Positions 26,901-41,900 are shown, counted from the stretch's first letter. The stretch: 64,000 nt of DNA from Notospermus geniculatus (GCA_002633025.1 NMRB01000022.1:211458-275457); one strand, 5' to 3'. Translations and numbers: made by a program. The notes: generated by a model not told the origin, from the letters alone.

Positions 26901-29900
26901 TCAAATTGCTTCTTGGCTATTAATGGAGTTTTAACTCATGCATGCAACCCAACTAGTTATCAATCACGTTATCTGTTACGTGCTCCCAACTGTATGAGCA
27001 ATGATACCCAAGTTTCTATGCCTTCTGCTTTGAAGAACAGTTGATGTTTGTCAGCGTTGATAAAGAGGTACACCTCAGAATTGTTGATGAAACTCCCCTT
27101 CGACGATTGTCCATTCACCACCTTGTCAACACATCACAGATACACACAAAAGTCAAACATTCATTCATTCACTACCGCGTTAGTAAGAAGGAAGGTTTTT
27201 GATAGGCTACTCTACCTGGAGTTCCTTGATCTTCTTCTGGAGCTGACCAACAAGGGACTGTTCGTCCTCGTTCTTGGCATTCAAGCTGGCGATCTCCATG
27301 TCCTTCCTCCTCACATTCTCTTCAAGGTCTCTCTTGGCACGTTCAAGCTCTTCGACGGTCTCCTGGGTCATCTTCAGGTCTCCCTCGAGCTTCCTCTTCA
27401 CCTTCTCAACATCACCACGGTGTTTCTTCTCACGCTCAAGGTTATCCTCAAGCTGTAGGATGAGAAAAAGCAGTAACGAGTCAGAATTATTGGAGCAATT
27501 TCAAGTGCGGGGACTGCAACCGGTGCTCCGAGAATCTGAATAGAAGGAAGCCAGTGTCAGCATTTTCAGTTGATGTTACCAAAAGTTGAGAGTTGCGAGA
27601 CCATTAACAACTTACCTCGTCGAGGGTCTGTTCAAGCTTGGCCTTAACCTTGTTCAAGTGATTGCACTTGTCCTGGGCAGCCTGGAGTTCTTCGCCGGTT
27701 TTCTTGTTAGTTTCCTCGAGGTTCTTCTTTTCTTTGTTCAGCTTAGAGATAGACTCATCCTGCTGGGCCATCTCCTCGTTCAGGGTCTTGATCTGGTTGT
27801 CCTTGGCAGCCTTGTCTTGTTCGGCCTTGTGTAGGTTGCCCTCGAGGTCCTCAATATCCTTCCTCAGCCCATCCATGGCACCTTCGAGTTTCTTCTTGGT
27901 GCTTTCTAAGTCATCGGCAGCATTTTCCTCATCAGACAAGCGGTCTTCGAGCTCCTTAATCTGGGTCTCCATATCCGCTCTCTGGGTGATGAATTTGGCA
28001 ATCTTTTCCTCGGCGTCAGCCAGGTTATCCTGTTCGGCTTGCACTTGGAGGAAGAGGTCATTCTTCTGTTGAAGAAGAGTAACATTCTGTTCTTCGAGTT
28101 CCTTCTGGAGCTTGGTGATTCTCTCCAATTCTTCCTTTATTTTTTCAAGCTCCTCGAGTTTCTGCTTCATCTCATCCTCAGCGGCAGCGGCCTTCAGGAG
28201 TGGCTTCACCCTAACATACAGCTTCCACCATACCCAGTTCCTCAGTCCAAGCCACTTTCTGATGTTACGCTGGATGACAGACAGGCCAACACTGCAAATA
28301 CCATCATATTTATCATAAGGCATTTTAAAATATATATATATTTTCCTCACCGTGTTCAAAAAAGGAACACCACCTCGGATAAAAATCATGGCTTTGGCAT
28401 GATATGATATATAGTTGATATATAGTGGTGAAAAAATTTCCAACAGTATGTTGTCGAAAAATTCTTCATAAGAATTTCGAATTAATACTGATCTATTCTG
28501 AGCTTACCGTTGGTCCTGGAGTTTCTTATATTGCTTCCTCATCAAGTAACCACGGATGTGAGCCTGGAAGAGCGAGATGATCCTCGACAGACGCTCGTCA
28601 CGCAAATCTTCAAGGGTACCGAGCACACCAGCACGGAAGAACACCTTTGTGTTACCAAGCCTGTACTCATTTTCGCCCAGTTGGAGAGCTTCAAGGATCT
28701 TGCCTGTCACGATCTTGCCGTCGACGAAACCCTGGGGAACGGCGTTGGGGGCCAGGATGGAGTATCTAGATATATCAGAAAATGAATTGATGACGACTCC
28801 CGGTGAAACACTCCGAAGAGATGAATGAGTTGGATGGCTAACACCATCACCATGTTGGAATAAGCGAAGTCGATTTGAAGGACTCATGTTCTGTGTCTAC
28901 TACTTATTTGGCAAGACATGAAAAGACACTTCATGCAGCGCTTACTGATTTCATATTTCGTACACAGTTGGGAAATTTCTTTCTTTGTATGTTTACCTCT
29001 GCTTGAACTCAGAGTAGATCATCCTGTTGGGGAAGCCCTTTCGGCAAATACGGATACCCTCGAGTACACCATTACAGTGGAGCTGGTGAAGCACGAGTGC
29101 GGGATCGATGACACCTGAAGACGGAATAGGAAGAGGTATTACAGTGAGAAAATAAAGTACATGTATCGTGATTTAGGGACTTTTGGCAAGGCTCCGTATC
29201 GCCGATCCGTATCACGTACATGCATGACGTATAACTTTAATAGAAAATGCATTAGCTCGATACGTCATACGTGACACGGATCGACGATACGGAGCCTTAA
29301 TCCGATAAAATGTACAGTGGTTGCCCCTACAAGTTTCAGCATTACGTGTCTAAGTTGTAAAAAATGTCAAATCATTACTCAAAGGCGAAAACTGCACCAG
29401 AGATTGAGGCATCAATTATTAATCTACCCTTCAAACAACCTTAACCTTATTTCACCACACGAAAATTACACACGTTGATGACAACAAACCCATACGAGTC
29501 CACCCATACGAGTCCACGGTTTTTCAAGCACTACATTTTCTTGACCATTCTTGGTCTTCTGGCCATCTTAAGGGCACCGCACTGAGACTGGCGATTTTTC
29601 GAGCGATTTTCTAGGCGACCGCCCTTGCGACCACAGAGGCGACTGAACATATTTTTAGTTTTTATGGTTTTTGTTGACTCGTTTGCGACAAATGCTTCTT
29701 TGGAAGATCAGTGATGTCGTGGATAACATCACTGGTACTAGTCGCATCGGTAGTCGCCCCTATTTTAGTCGCCAGTGTGCGGAGCCCTTTAGAAATATGA
29801 CGGTCGTTCGACCAGCTCCTCTGCGAATATTTTTGACTGTACGAGAATGAAGACAGGCTTCGGTTTTTGGGAACAACTCTTATTGCAACATTGTCTCTCC

Positions 29901-32900
29901 GCTTTTTTCGCTGTATTTTTTCTCATCAACATTGGCTGATATTCATTAAAGGTAGCAAAATTAATGCTTTTACATCAAGTTTTGCTGTAAATTTACATTG
30001 GACTTCGCTGTTCAAGTAAAAGCATTTGCTAACTTTTATGAATACCACCCACCCATTGTCTGTGGTCTGAGATTAGATTTTTAACCGGAATTCAATGGCA
30101 CAGTGAGTGCAATGGAATTGCAGTTGGAAAAGTCTGTACCTTTCTGTTTTTAGCTGAAAACCGCAGATCATAGACGAGTACTAGGACGATGGACTCGCAC
30201 AAAGAATACAAGTAATGAATGCATTGTTGGTGCGATGTGGTTGTTATAGGATTACAAGGAAAAGACATGCAGTCTGATGGAACAATCAGGAGATCCAAAT
30301 TTTTAAGACGGTGTATTCGAAATCACATGGTGTACATTACTTACTGCCAGCAGAGCTGTCTTCTTGTCCAAATTGTGCGACCAAAGATATGACCGCATTG
30401 GATGACAAGTACGTAGTAACCGAGAACAACTTAGTGACATAGGAAACAATGTTTCAATCAGGTGCGCATGTGCACCATCTGGTTCTCACCAGTCTATCAT
30501 TCTGTCCTGACGGTCATCTAGCCTGGTTCGAATCCACCACATTTCCCGTGTCTGAGGTGGTGACAGCCTCAGCCAATCATCGGGGCGCGAAGGAAAATCG
30601 ACGCGCCAATCAAAATCCGTGTTACAAATTCGAGCGTGAAGAGCAAAGAAAGTGTCCAACGGTGATTTGTTTCGCAGGTTCTGATTGCTCGGAGGCGGGG
30701 TCAAGTAGGGGTTAGGTTCATTAATAATTTATGCATTAACGGAAAAGATGACACGATTCGGACAAGGCTAAAGACGGAGTTCATACGGAGTCGATAGCCT
30801 TGTTTGGACAAGATGATGTGCACCGGCAGCGACGTTAGACGATGCAGAAGTATTGGAATTTTGAGTCAGGTAATTGATGTTGGAAAGGTTCTGCTGGCAA
30901 TATAACATACCTAAATGTGAAACCTACCTGGTTCTTTTCGTTCATTAGGGATAATGCATCTGATAAAGTGAGGATGGGTACATCGGAGGTTTTTCATCAA
31001 TTTGTTCAGAGACTCCTACAAAAGCATACAGAGCGTGAAGAAGTCATGCGTATGCAGGAGATCAGCTTGGGAAGGAAGGGAAGGGTGCACACGTGGAAAA
31101 CGAACACACAGGTGAGATACCACTGCCTTCTTGCCTCGTTTGAGGTTTCAATCGCCGGAGAAACCAGTCAGAGAATTTCTCCGATGCTAATCAGCATTTA
31201 TTTTCACCCACTTTAACTTGCTATCGATAAGGAAGCCTGTTTTACCATTAAAATTTTACCTATAAATGACTTTGAGAGCGAGAAGGCAGCGTGTCACAGT
31301 TATGAAAAAGGATCACTTAAGGGGCCATCTCAAAATTACATTGATGCCAAAAAAGACGAAGTGACTTCATCTTTTCCTCCCCCCCCCCTTGAAAAGCTGA
31401 AGTGGGCACTTGACATTGACTTCATCTCAAGTGGGAAGTTTATAGCTCTGACTCATACAGTCCATAGTAGGCCCATGTAGCCAAAACCTTGTTCCTTTCT
31501 GAAGACCGCACATAAAAAGGTTCATTTTCCTGTAAAAAAAGAGTGATGCCAATTTTTTTCAAAAAAGATTGGGCTTCCCCAAATCGAGAACCCCCTCCCC
31601 CCTAGACGAAGTCACTTCGTCTTTTTTGGCATCAAAACAATTTTGAGACGGCCCCTAGGTCAGGTTCACCTCAAGCATTAAACAGGAATTTTTCGTACAA
31701 TTTTTTTCTCAATGCATGGTCAAAAAATCACATTGAATAAGATCTCCAAGTTGCTCCAATTTTACACTGGTTTGTCTTTTTGGACAGAATATTCACTTCA
31801 AGACACCAGATCCTCATTTCATAAATGCTCTTTTAATTGAATCACACAAAAAATATACTTTTGTTCACTTCAATCATTATCTACATCATATCAACCAGTT
31901 CCAAACCACACGAAATGGTTAGCTCACAAGTTCAAAAGCAGACAATCACTGCATCTCATCACTCGGCATTACCTACGCCTTTCATCTCGTTGGGGATAAT
32001 GCATCGAATGAAGTGAGGATGAGTGCTCTGTAGCGTCATCATCAACTTATTCAGAGACTCCTGTTCAGTTAAAATTAAAGGAAAGAGTTAGGGCTTGGAA
32101 CTTTGGGAAAAGCGTTTATGAGGATGTGCAAACGTTGAAATCGTTGAATTCGTTTCTGTTAGTGATCATGAGAAGGCCGTATGAAAGACAGGTTAACTGT
32201 AGCAACCTTTCTTTCTTTGCCTTACACTTTGTTGTATTAGCCCAGTGCGATAGCGGGTAGGGTAGGGTATTTATTTTCGGCAGTCTTGAAGTAGCCAGCC
32301 GTCCGTCGAGGACAAGGACACTGTGTACAGGAGGAGAGAAGAACGATGCTGAAAGGGAAAAGGCGGTCAGAGGTGTCCATGCTATAAAGGTTGCCGTTGA
32401 CGGCAGGGAAAGCAGCGGCTTGCAGATGGGTTTCGTTTGTCGGGGTAAGGGAAGCGGGTGGGTGCCAATTATGTATGCTTCAGTAGCGTTTCGTTGTCGA
32501 TTTCAAAGATATTTTTCAACCATCAAGGTTTTTCCGCGATAAATTCGCCCTCTGCTTTATACCAAAGTTTTCTTTTTTTTAAATATGATGGAAACAATTG
32601 AAAATGATTTGATTGCTGCTTGGTGTCGATGGAACATCTTGTAGAAGTCTCTAGAACGACCTAATGCAAACAATGGGAAGGTTAGAAACGAACAAAAGCT
32701 TAACAAGAGTTAGGTTTCTCCAGTAGTTGCTGGGTTCTATGAGTTGAAGATGCAATCTCATAGGTATGAAGTGTCATCTCTGCCTTCTGACTCATCAGAG
32801 CGGCAAGTTCGACATACAAGCCATGCCAAATCAATTTTGTCAAGCTTCTTCAGAAAATGGTGAATTTTGCCAAAAATATGAAAGACCTTATGAGGTAAGG

Positions 32901-35900
32901 TATATCTTCGTTTGTGACAGCCGAATTTTGGTCGTTAATCACGACTGGTATTTATTTATTTATTTTATTTTATTTTTGGTATGACTGGATTGTATGTTGA
33001 ACGAGAGATGTTGTCAGTAAGTGAGGGAGAGCATCTGGTCGATGTATGTTTGCAAACAAACATCAGAAATGGGCATTTTACCTGCTGCCTTTTGCTCATT
33101 TGGGATGATGCAGCGGATAAAGTGGGGATGGGTACATTGCAGGTTGTGCATCAATTTATTCAAGGATTCCTGTAGATATTAATATCAATACAGAGGAAAG
33201 GTATAGATGATATTAGAAAAGTGATATTGGCCTTGCATGCTCAGTCTTTCCTTGAGTCCGATTTGCCAATGGATTGTAGAGGTAAAAAGGGATAGGTGTG
33301 TAAGGACCTGGAAGGGCAATGTACATCGAGATGTACTTGTGCAGGTAAAGGTGTCACTCATGGGGCCTAGGACAGGTAAGGGACAGGGGACACTCGATGT
33401 TATACTGGTGTATTTTGAGGTTTATAGGATCACACGGTAAATGGAACGGGAGCACACTTGAGGTTGGAGAAAAAAGTTCAATAGTTTTTGGATAAGGTAT
33501 AAGCATTCACATATTTCGAAGGATTACCTGCTAGTTTTGCCTCATTAGGAATAATACAGCGGATGAAATGGGGGTGGGTCTGGTAGAGATTCTTCATCAG
33601 TTTATTAAGAGATTCCTGGGGATACAAACTCGGGATAAGATGCAAGCATAAAGACTTAAGACCAAGCCTAAAATACTGCAACTAGGGTGCAATATTTCAG
33701 TCTTTTTGGACTTGGGGGGTACGGTAATTCACTCGGGTCAACGTGCAATTTGGGAGGGGGCAAGCTGGAAGAGAATATATCATAAGGTATTATTATAGGT
33801 GAGGTACATTTCCAGGAACACTGGATATTATCATACACAGAGTGATTGCACTCGTTAAATGCTTGGATTCGGACAGTGGTAGGTATAAGATGCCATCTTC
33901 ACCGACAGGAGAATCGGGTAACATGTCAAATGTTGAGATTGAGACAATGATGTTGTAAGCCATACGGAGGCAGTATATAGTGCCTATTCCAAATGCATTT
34001 TACCAGAAATATATTACTCCATGGTCAAGCTACACCAATGAAATTTTGGTAATAGGTGACTCATTCCAAATGCAACAGATTGATGTCAGAAACGATTGTC
34101 CAAGTTAACCTGATTGTTTCTCCTCTTTGGGAAGAAGGCACCTTATGGAATTGCGGTTTGTGCTTTGAGGTGTTTCTGTGAGTGGTTTCAGGAATCATGG
34201 AATGGAGTAGATTGATAGGTAGGGCATAGGAATGTAATTCCCTCACAGGAATTAGAAGTCGGCCAGTGCTGAAAAGAAGGAGATTTTTACAGGGCTTGGA
34301 TGGAGAGGTGAGGTTTGTAGTCGCCTCAGGTAAGGTGTGGAACATGTTACGGTATGGTGTGGTGTGGTGCAGCGAAAAAGCAAAGATGTCGGTTTCCACT
34401 CAGAGATCGGCTGGAAGGCGGAAGGTTTCTGGCTGTATCGGGGTCTTTAGAGTAGGGTATAAGGTGGGGTCACACGGAGGGCATCATCCTTCACGGGATT
34501 TGATATCCCGAAGGGTATCACACAGAAGGGGCATTTTCACTCAAAACTTACGGTATCACCTACCTACAGCGCTCTGGTCGGTTCACTTGTATAGTGAGAG
34601 GGTTTATGGTTTGGGGTGTAGGCGTATCACTCAGTGGCATTCAGTTAAGGTTTTCGGTACCACATTGGATTGGTTTGGGGTACAGTGCTGTGCTTTTCAC
34701 TCGGAGAAGGGTAGACAGTGGTGGGTATAGCTCACTCACACATGAGCAGAGTTTTATTCATTCAGGACACCGTATACGAGGGGATTCACTCGGACGTTTT
34801 GCATCGTCAGGTAGGGGTCACACATTGGAGTACATAACCAGAGATGGGTTTCCTGCAGAACTGCAGCATTTCTGTGGTATGGGCGGGGCACATCGGAGAT
34901 CATGCTAGTACTGTTGAAACCTTACCGACTGATTTTGTCTCATTTGGCACAATGCAACGGATAAAGTGAGGTGAGGTGGTATACAGGTTCTTGATAAGTT
35001 TGTTCAGTGACTCCTGATGGGTAAAAGTGATAAAAAAGGATTAGATCATGCGGGCCATTGATAGCTTTCCTACACTGTAGGCATCTGACGTTTGGGGTGA
35101 TGGCGATGTAGAGGTAGAGAATATAGGGGTGTTTGGCGGTAAGAAGTAAAAGAAAGAATTTTGATAGATTAAGACTGGAGAATGTGGACATGAGAAGAGG
35201 ACGAAACAGTGGAAATAGAAACGTGTTTGTAAGACAGCAACGTGTGAAAGTATTAAGAGAGGTGAAGTCGGATTGAATGTAGTTTGGCGGAATGGTGTAA
35301 TAGGATTGTCGAACAGGCATGTCGCACTGTGAAGAAGAAGGGTGAACTTCGTCTGCGAGGTGGGTTCGGATCGCCAATACTGCAGACGTACATGTATTAG
35401 AGTGTGGCTGGGCGGTTCTAGGATCACTGAACGCAAGAACGGTCCATATCAGGTTGGGTACAGGGCAGGGACACTCTTGTATAGTATGGGGTCACTCATG
35501 TCATCCTACACTAACCTTGCTCGAGAATCTTCTAGTTACTTCGCATGAATACTTTGTTTTAGGTTAAGGATGGTCTAAATTTGCAATAGGGATAAAGCAG
35601 CCTTTTCGGCTTCACCGGAATGTCATGGGGAAAAAAACCGGATCAAGTCGGTTGGGGCCACACAAGAGTATAGGCTGACGCCGTATCAGGACGGTGGGTC
35701 GTGGGGTCCACTGGAGAACGGAGTATGGGTTGTCGTACGTTCTTCAAAGGGAGGGTGGCACTCAGATTTTAGAAGACAATTTGAATGTACGACAAGGTGG
35801 AAGAGCACACTACATCTATTTCAGATCGATGCAGTCGGGGCGGATCAAAAGGGGCAAAAACGTGGGGCACTCTGACGTCGGAAGCACTCTGAGGTCATTA

Positions 35901-38900
35901 AGGTTTAAGGATTCTTGGTGCAAGCTCTACAAGATTTTCATGAGACTGCACCTTGGGGTAAAATATTTGGATAGAAGTTTTGAAAGGTCACTTGGGACAC
36001 TCGATTCACTCAGGGCCAAACGGGTAAACCAGCGTTTTTCGGAGAATGCTCCTGTTGCTGGCCATGCTTCGGTATGGTCCTAAGGGGTTTCTTACCACAT
36101 TGTTTGAACTCGTTTGGCACCAAACAACGGATGAAGTTTGGTTGGGTGGTGTACAAGTTCTTGATAAGTTTATTCAGGGACTCCTATGATGGGGAAGAAC
36201 AATAAGATACTATTGTAACTATGAGTTCAATAAGAGAGAAGTAAGAGCACAGAATATACACTATCAGGGACGCTGCAAAAGATATATCATTAGGTATTAA
36301 GATTGAAAGCAATATTTATCGGAAGTACGAGTCGAAAGATGAATTGTCTATGGAGAATAATGAAGTTGAATCAAAGTATTACACAAAATGAATTGATGTG
36401 ATGTGTAAAAATCATACTTTTGACTGCATCGACAAATATAAAATTACCAAAAGCGAAATCTGAGCAGCATAGAAGAACAATATTAGCAATTATTGTACGA
36501 TTATTATACGATTACAGCCGTGCAGTTTCTTCATAAAAGGTACGTTTGCAGACTGTAGCTTATCTATTATACTTTTATCGATATGATTGTTGAAGTAATC
36601 GAGTTTCGGGAGGGTCCCTCATGTTCACAAGACTTCGTTAACTATGTTCTCAAAGAAAAGTCATCCAGTTTGAGGAGGTATCGTTCACAAAAGTAAAATC
36701 CAGCAAAGCGTCAACTGCAAGTGACATTTTCATGAGGCATTCTCTGCTTTTTGTTTTGTCAGCTTCAGAAACGGCTTCGTACACGTTTTTCTACCTGGAT
36801 CAATTTTCTCTCAGAGATGACACCAGAATTTTTCTAAAATGACACACGCATGCTTCAACAAATGATATCTACAAATACGAAGCATGCCCCAGGATTAAGA
36901 TTGAAAACGTTTTTTCAACAAAATAAAGTGAGATGATGTAACATCTCATTTTGACTCAGATTTATGTTCGCCAAATCTCCTCTGAATTCTGGGACATGCT
37001 TCAGATATTTTCTAACAACCGGAAATGGAAGAGATGGTGATTCTAAGTTGACGGGACGGAGACGGGGACAAATAGGTGATATTGTCACACGCATACATGT
37101 AATACTGAGGTTTGCTGTGTTCTGCCCATGCAAGCCATGTAGGTAGACTTTCATACTTTGCATTAGGGCGCACGCTGTGCTAGGGCGAGGACAAGGAGGG
37201 ACCATATCTCACAGTCTGCCGGGGCGCGGCAAACCAGGCCAGTATTACGATTTTGTGGAGAGAATTGTCAGTGTTACAGTGACAGAGTACATGTAGTTTT
37301 GTCACTCAAGTTCGAAATAAGGACAAGGAGGGGGTTCACATTCGGTCACAATCGAATATGTAAAAGTCAAACAGCGCTCTGAACAGAGTCCTGAAATGAC
37401 TTTAACTATTAGTTGTGTACCAGGGAGCACTCATTTGGGTTTGGGTTGACACTCGGGGATGCATTACATTTCTCAGCGTAAATATCCAGGAGGCTTTTAG
37501 AACCGCAAGAAAATAACGAAAATGATGAGGTACTTTCTCGCCTGAATTTATAAGGTGTGTTCTGAAAAATTTGGCACTTGAGATATTGCAGTTTCGTCAT
37601 GTCTTTCGTGCCATTTACCGACATCAAATGAACATACAGAGATGCTGCACGTCTGGACGAACATGCTTTCATGTGTTTAATGAATCATGTCATATTGAAT
37701 GAGACTGAAAATGTAATACATAGTTGAAATGGAAGTGGTTATTTGGCAAGCAAAATGCTTGCCGAATACAGAAATTGGTCTAAGATGGCAAGCAAACAAT
37801 AGACCACCGGTCATCATTGGCCAATGAAACCCTCAAAGTTGCCATCTGTCTCGGTAGCTCATTGGCTAGCGTTTGCCTATTAAACTGCAGGCCCGTGTTG
37901 ACACCCGGTCGGGGCTAGCATCATCATCATCAAATAGGCGTCGTGAGCCTCGTTGGCTCTTTGCCATAGAAACAGTTACGTATTTACAATATATCAGACA
38001 AACGCATGCAATGCGGGTAAGGACGGACTTTATACAACAGCGGTACTCCGCGAGTTGCACGTGATGGTGCTCACTTCCAAATCTATATACAATGTCAATG
38101 TCTATTTTTCAAGTCAAAACTCCTGTTATTCCCGATCCAGAGTAAATACAGGTCATCGCAACTTTTATTTCACCGTTTTTTTCCTGTCTCGTGTTTTTCT
38201 TTTTGCCTTTTCTTTTTACTGAAAATGCTCTAAATCGACCGAACAAAATTCCCGAACGGGTCAGGAAAAAAATTAGCGGACGACACATAGCCTAGTAATT
38301 GTATAACAAGGACTATTTTCAGGATGTTTGTCATTTAAGAACGAATAAAAACTGCTTAACAATTAAAAGCAAGTTGCTTTTCCATCGTGTTGTACATAAG
38401 CACATGACAAGCACACGGTATCCTAATCAATATGCATTGCTTGCCAAACAAGGACTGTTTTCAGCATTAGATGGCAAGCATTATGCTTGCCAAGCATTAT
38501 GCTTGCCAAATAAGGACGAAAACGTGAACTGCTTGACAAGCATGCTTGCCAAATAAACCCGGCCTAGTTGAAAACCACCAGTGAGATGAATTTCAATGAA
38601 ATATAGCTGATTATGGCCGGTATTCTAAACAAACTAGAAGGCTTCCACACGTTATCTAGAATTTGCTATAAAAGAAAATTGGACAGTAAATAACACCATG
38701 GAGAGAAATGGTAATCGACACACCACCTAAGATGAGTCCTTTCATTAGGACTGTCTAAGGGAAGGGCGGTTGCACTCAAAACAGAAGGAAAGAATTGGAC
38801 TCTTGGACTCGTTCATGCTTGGTGTAACGGTGGGGGGAGGTTGTGGGGATTTCATAATGTTTTGTACCCTGTGGGTAGCAGAGATCGTGGCCATGGAGCC

Positions 38901-41900
38901 TCCCTTCTTCTTCTTCTTGGGTTTTGATCCATCTGAAAATAATGAACGCAGAACAGCCGTGATGAGTAGATATCAAAAAGTTTCCATGCACCACGATGAA
39001 CGTTCAGTGACCGAAACCATTTCAGTAACGACCAGACAAAACCGAAAGTGGAACCCAACCACCTCACACAAAACGATTTTTGATTCCAAGTCCATTCAAT
39101 CTGATGAAAATCTCCACAAAAGCGATTGGTGGTTCAGGCTTTTCACCCACTGGCGAACGAAAATGGTTTGGCCTCTTGTTCATCAACAAGATCATACAAT
39201 GAAATAAAATTTGCGTGCATACACAACNAAGATGGCAAGCAAACAATAGACCACCGGTCATCATTGGCCAATGAAACCTTCAAAGCTGCCATCTGTCTCG
39301 GTAGCTCATTGGCTAGCGTTTGCCTATTTAACCGCAGGCCCGTGTTGACACCCGGTCGGGGCTAGCATCATCATCATCAAATAGGCGTCGTGAGCCTCGT
39401 TGGCTCTTTGCCATAGAAACAGTTACGTATGTACAATATATTACACAAACGCATGCAATGCGGGTAAGGACGGACTTTTTACAACAGCGGTACTCCGCGA
39501 GTTGCACGTGATGGTGCTCACTTCCAAATCTATATACAATGTCAATGTCTATTTTTCAAGTCAAAACTCCTGTTATTCCCGATCCAGAGTAAATACAAGT
39601 CATCGCAACTTTAATTTCACCGTTTTTTTCCTGTCTCGTGTTTTTCTTTTTGCCTTTTCTTTTTACTGAAAATGCTCTAAATCGACCGAACAAAATTCCC
39701 GAACGGGTCAGGAAAAAAATTAGCGGACGACACATAGCCTATTAATTGTATAACACGGACTATTTTCAGGATGTTTGTCATTTAAGAACGAATAAAAACT
39801 GCTTAACAATTAAAAGCAAGTTGCTTTTCCATCGTGTTGTACATAGAAGCACATGACAAGCAAATGGTATCCTAATCAATATGTATTGCTTGCCAAACAA
39901 GGACTGTTTTCAGCATTAGATGGCAAGCATATGCTTGCCAAATAAGGACGAAAACGTGAACTGCTTGGCAAGCATGCTTGCCAAATAAACCCGGCCTAGT
40001 TGAAAACCACCAGTGAGATGAATTTCAATGAAATATAGCTGATTATGGCCGGTATTCTAAACAAACTAGAAGGCTTCCACACGTTATCTAGAATTTGCTA
40101 TAAAAGAAAATTGGACAGTAAATAACACCATGGAGAGAAATGGTAATCGACACACCACCTAAGATGAGTCCTTTCATTAGGACTGTCTAAGGGAAGGGCG
40201 GTTGCACTCAAAACAGAAGGAAAGAATTGGACTCTTGGACTCGTTCATGCTTGGTGTAACGGTGGGGGGAGGTTGTGGGGATTTCATAATGTTTTGTACC
40301 CTGTGGGTAGCAGAGATCGTGGCCATGGAGCCTCCCTTCTTCTTCTTCTTGGGTTTTGATCCATCTGAAAATAATGAACGCAGAACAGCCGTGATGAGTA
40401 GATATCAAAAAGTTTCCATGCACCACGATGAACGTTCAGTGACCGAAACCATTTCAGTAACGACCAGACAAAACCGAAAGTGGAACCCAACCACCTCACA
40501 CAAAACGATTTTTGATTCCAAGTCCATTCAATCTGATGAAAATCTCCACAAAAGCGATTGGTGGTTCAGGCTTTTCACCCACTGGCGAACGAAAATGGTT
40601 TGGTCTCTTGTTCATCAACAAGATCATACAATGAAATAAAATTTGCGTGCATACACAACGCAGGGAACACCGGTCTGTCTGTGGACTGCAAAAAATGTAC
40701 ATTCAGTTTTGTGCCAAGCACAGATACAGTCCGAAAGCAGTCAGAAATGCAAGAAAATGAGCGATGATCCAGAAAATGTTTGCCGCAGGTATATCACTTC
40801 AGTTCACAGCAAAATGATGATTAATCCCTCAGACAGAATGGTGCTCACTGATTTGTGTGCAGCATGAGCTAGGATCAAACAAGCCCTACCCTGTGTACAT
40901 AGGACACCGTCATGAAGCTGGAACCTTTCCTCTTCTTCTTGCCTGTAGCTGCGCCATCTGTGCAGGTGAAATACAATGGTCATCGTGAATGTCGCTCTGT
41001 CACATGGTCAAAATCACCTTGTCGCCGATCAGTAAGACTGACGCATTTTCTTCCTTTCTGTTTAGATATCTCGGCTGTTTTTGTTTAGATATCTCCGGTT
41101 GCTACTCTAGACTTCATCAGAGACTTATGCATGGGCGAAAACGATTAAGCGTCGAGAAAGCATTACGCTCTCGTCTCGGGTTTGAGCATCATTCACTTAC
41201 GCCTACTCCATGTCTATCACGGCTAGCATAGCTACTGGGTGACCCCAAAAATATACAGGAATTATAAAAGTAAGTGCATGTAGGTGGACAAACCCATGGG
41301 GCCATCATCATTGGCAATTCTATTAAGTAAGCCGAATTTCTGAAGTATCACGATGTACACTTTTTGAAACATCTAAATCGGAATTCCTGTTCATTTTTGG
41401 GTGCACAGATTCATTGTCTACTTCTAATCATGTATATTTTTCAAACAAATACAGAGACAAATCCCCTCAGTACATGAGTCCAGACTGGCCAGATTGTAAC
41501 TGCGTATTCAGATATCTGGTGGTGGGCAGTCTGCCACGTTTGGGCACCTATACTGAGGGGGGAATTAAGCCTTCTCAGAAAGATACTACATGTATACATT
41601 GGATTTCTGTAGGAAATAGGCAGGGTCAAACTCGGAAAGAGGGTAGCTCATAGAAAAGGATGACAGTTACTGGGATTCGAGGGTGTGATGACCGGAGGGG
41701 AACGGAGACGTTGATCACAACAAGCTGTGGTTCAGGATCATAACAAACTGTTGTTCAGGATCATAACAAACTGTTGTTCAGGGTCATAACAAACTGTTGT
41801 TGTTCAGGATCATAACAAACTGCCATTGTTCAGGATCATAACAGGCTGTCGTTGTTCAGGATCAAAACTGTTGTTCAGAATCATAACAAACTGTTGTTCA

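Larger units (their letters stand above)
29115..30927 (-). other. Myosin intron between exons 16f and 17
   Basis: No exon recognised. Foldback elements lie at 29188-29299 and 29571-29788, and a B-box-like word (ggttcgaatcc) near 30527 on the plus strand. Confidence 0.6.

Noticed and set aside
30340-30400. Seventh copy of exon 16 or another myosin exon ending in a GTAAGT donor
   Set aside because: A good donor-like GTAAGTAATG is present on the minus strand, but the codons before it do not resemble myosin.
30450-30540. tRNA-like sequence with ggttcgaatcc on the plus strand
   Set aside because: No cloverleaf can be drawn and no A-box is visible upstream.
34266-34730. 154-codon open frame on the plus strand in the exon-16 cluster
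   Set aside because: It runs antisense through intron DNA rich in GGTATCAC-type words and resembles no protein.
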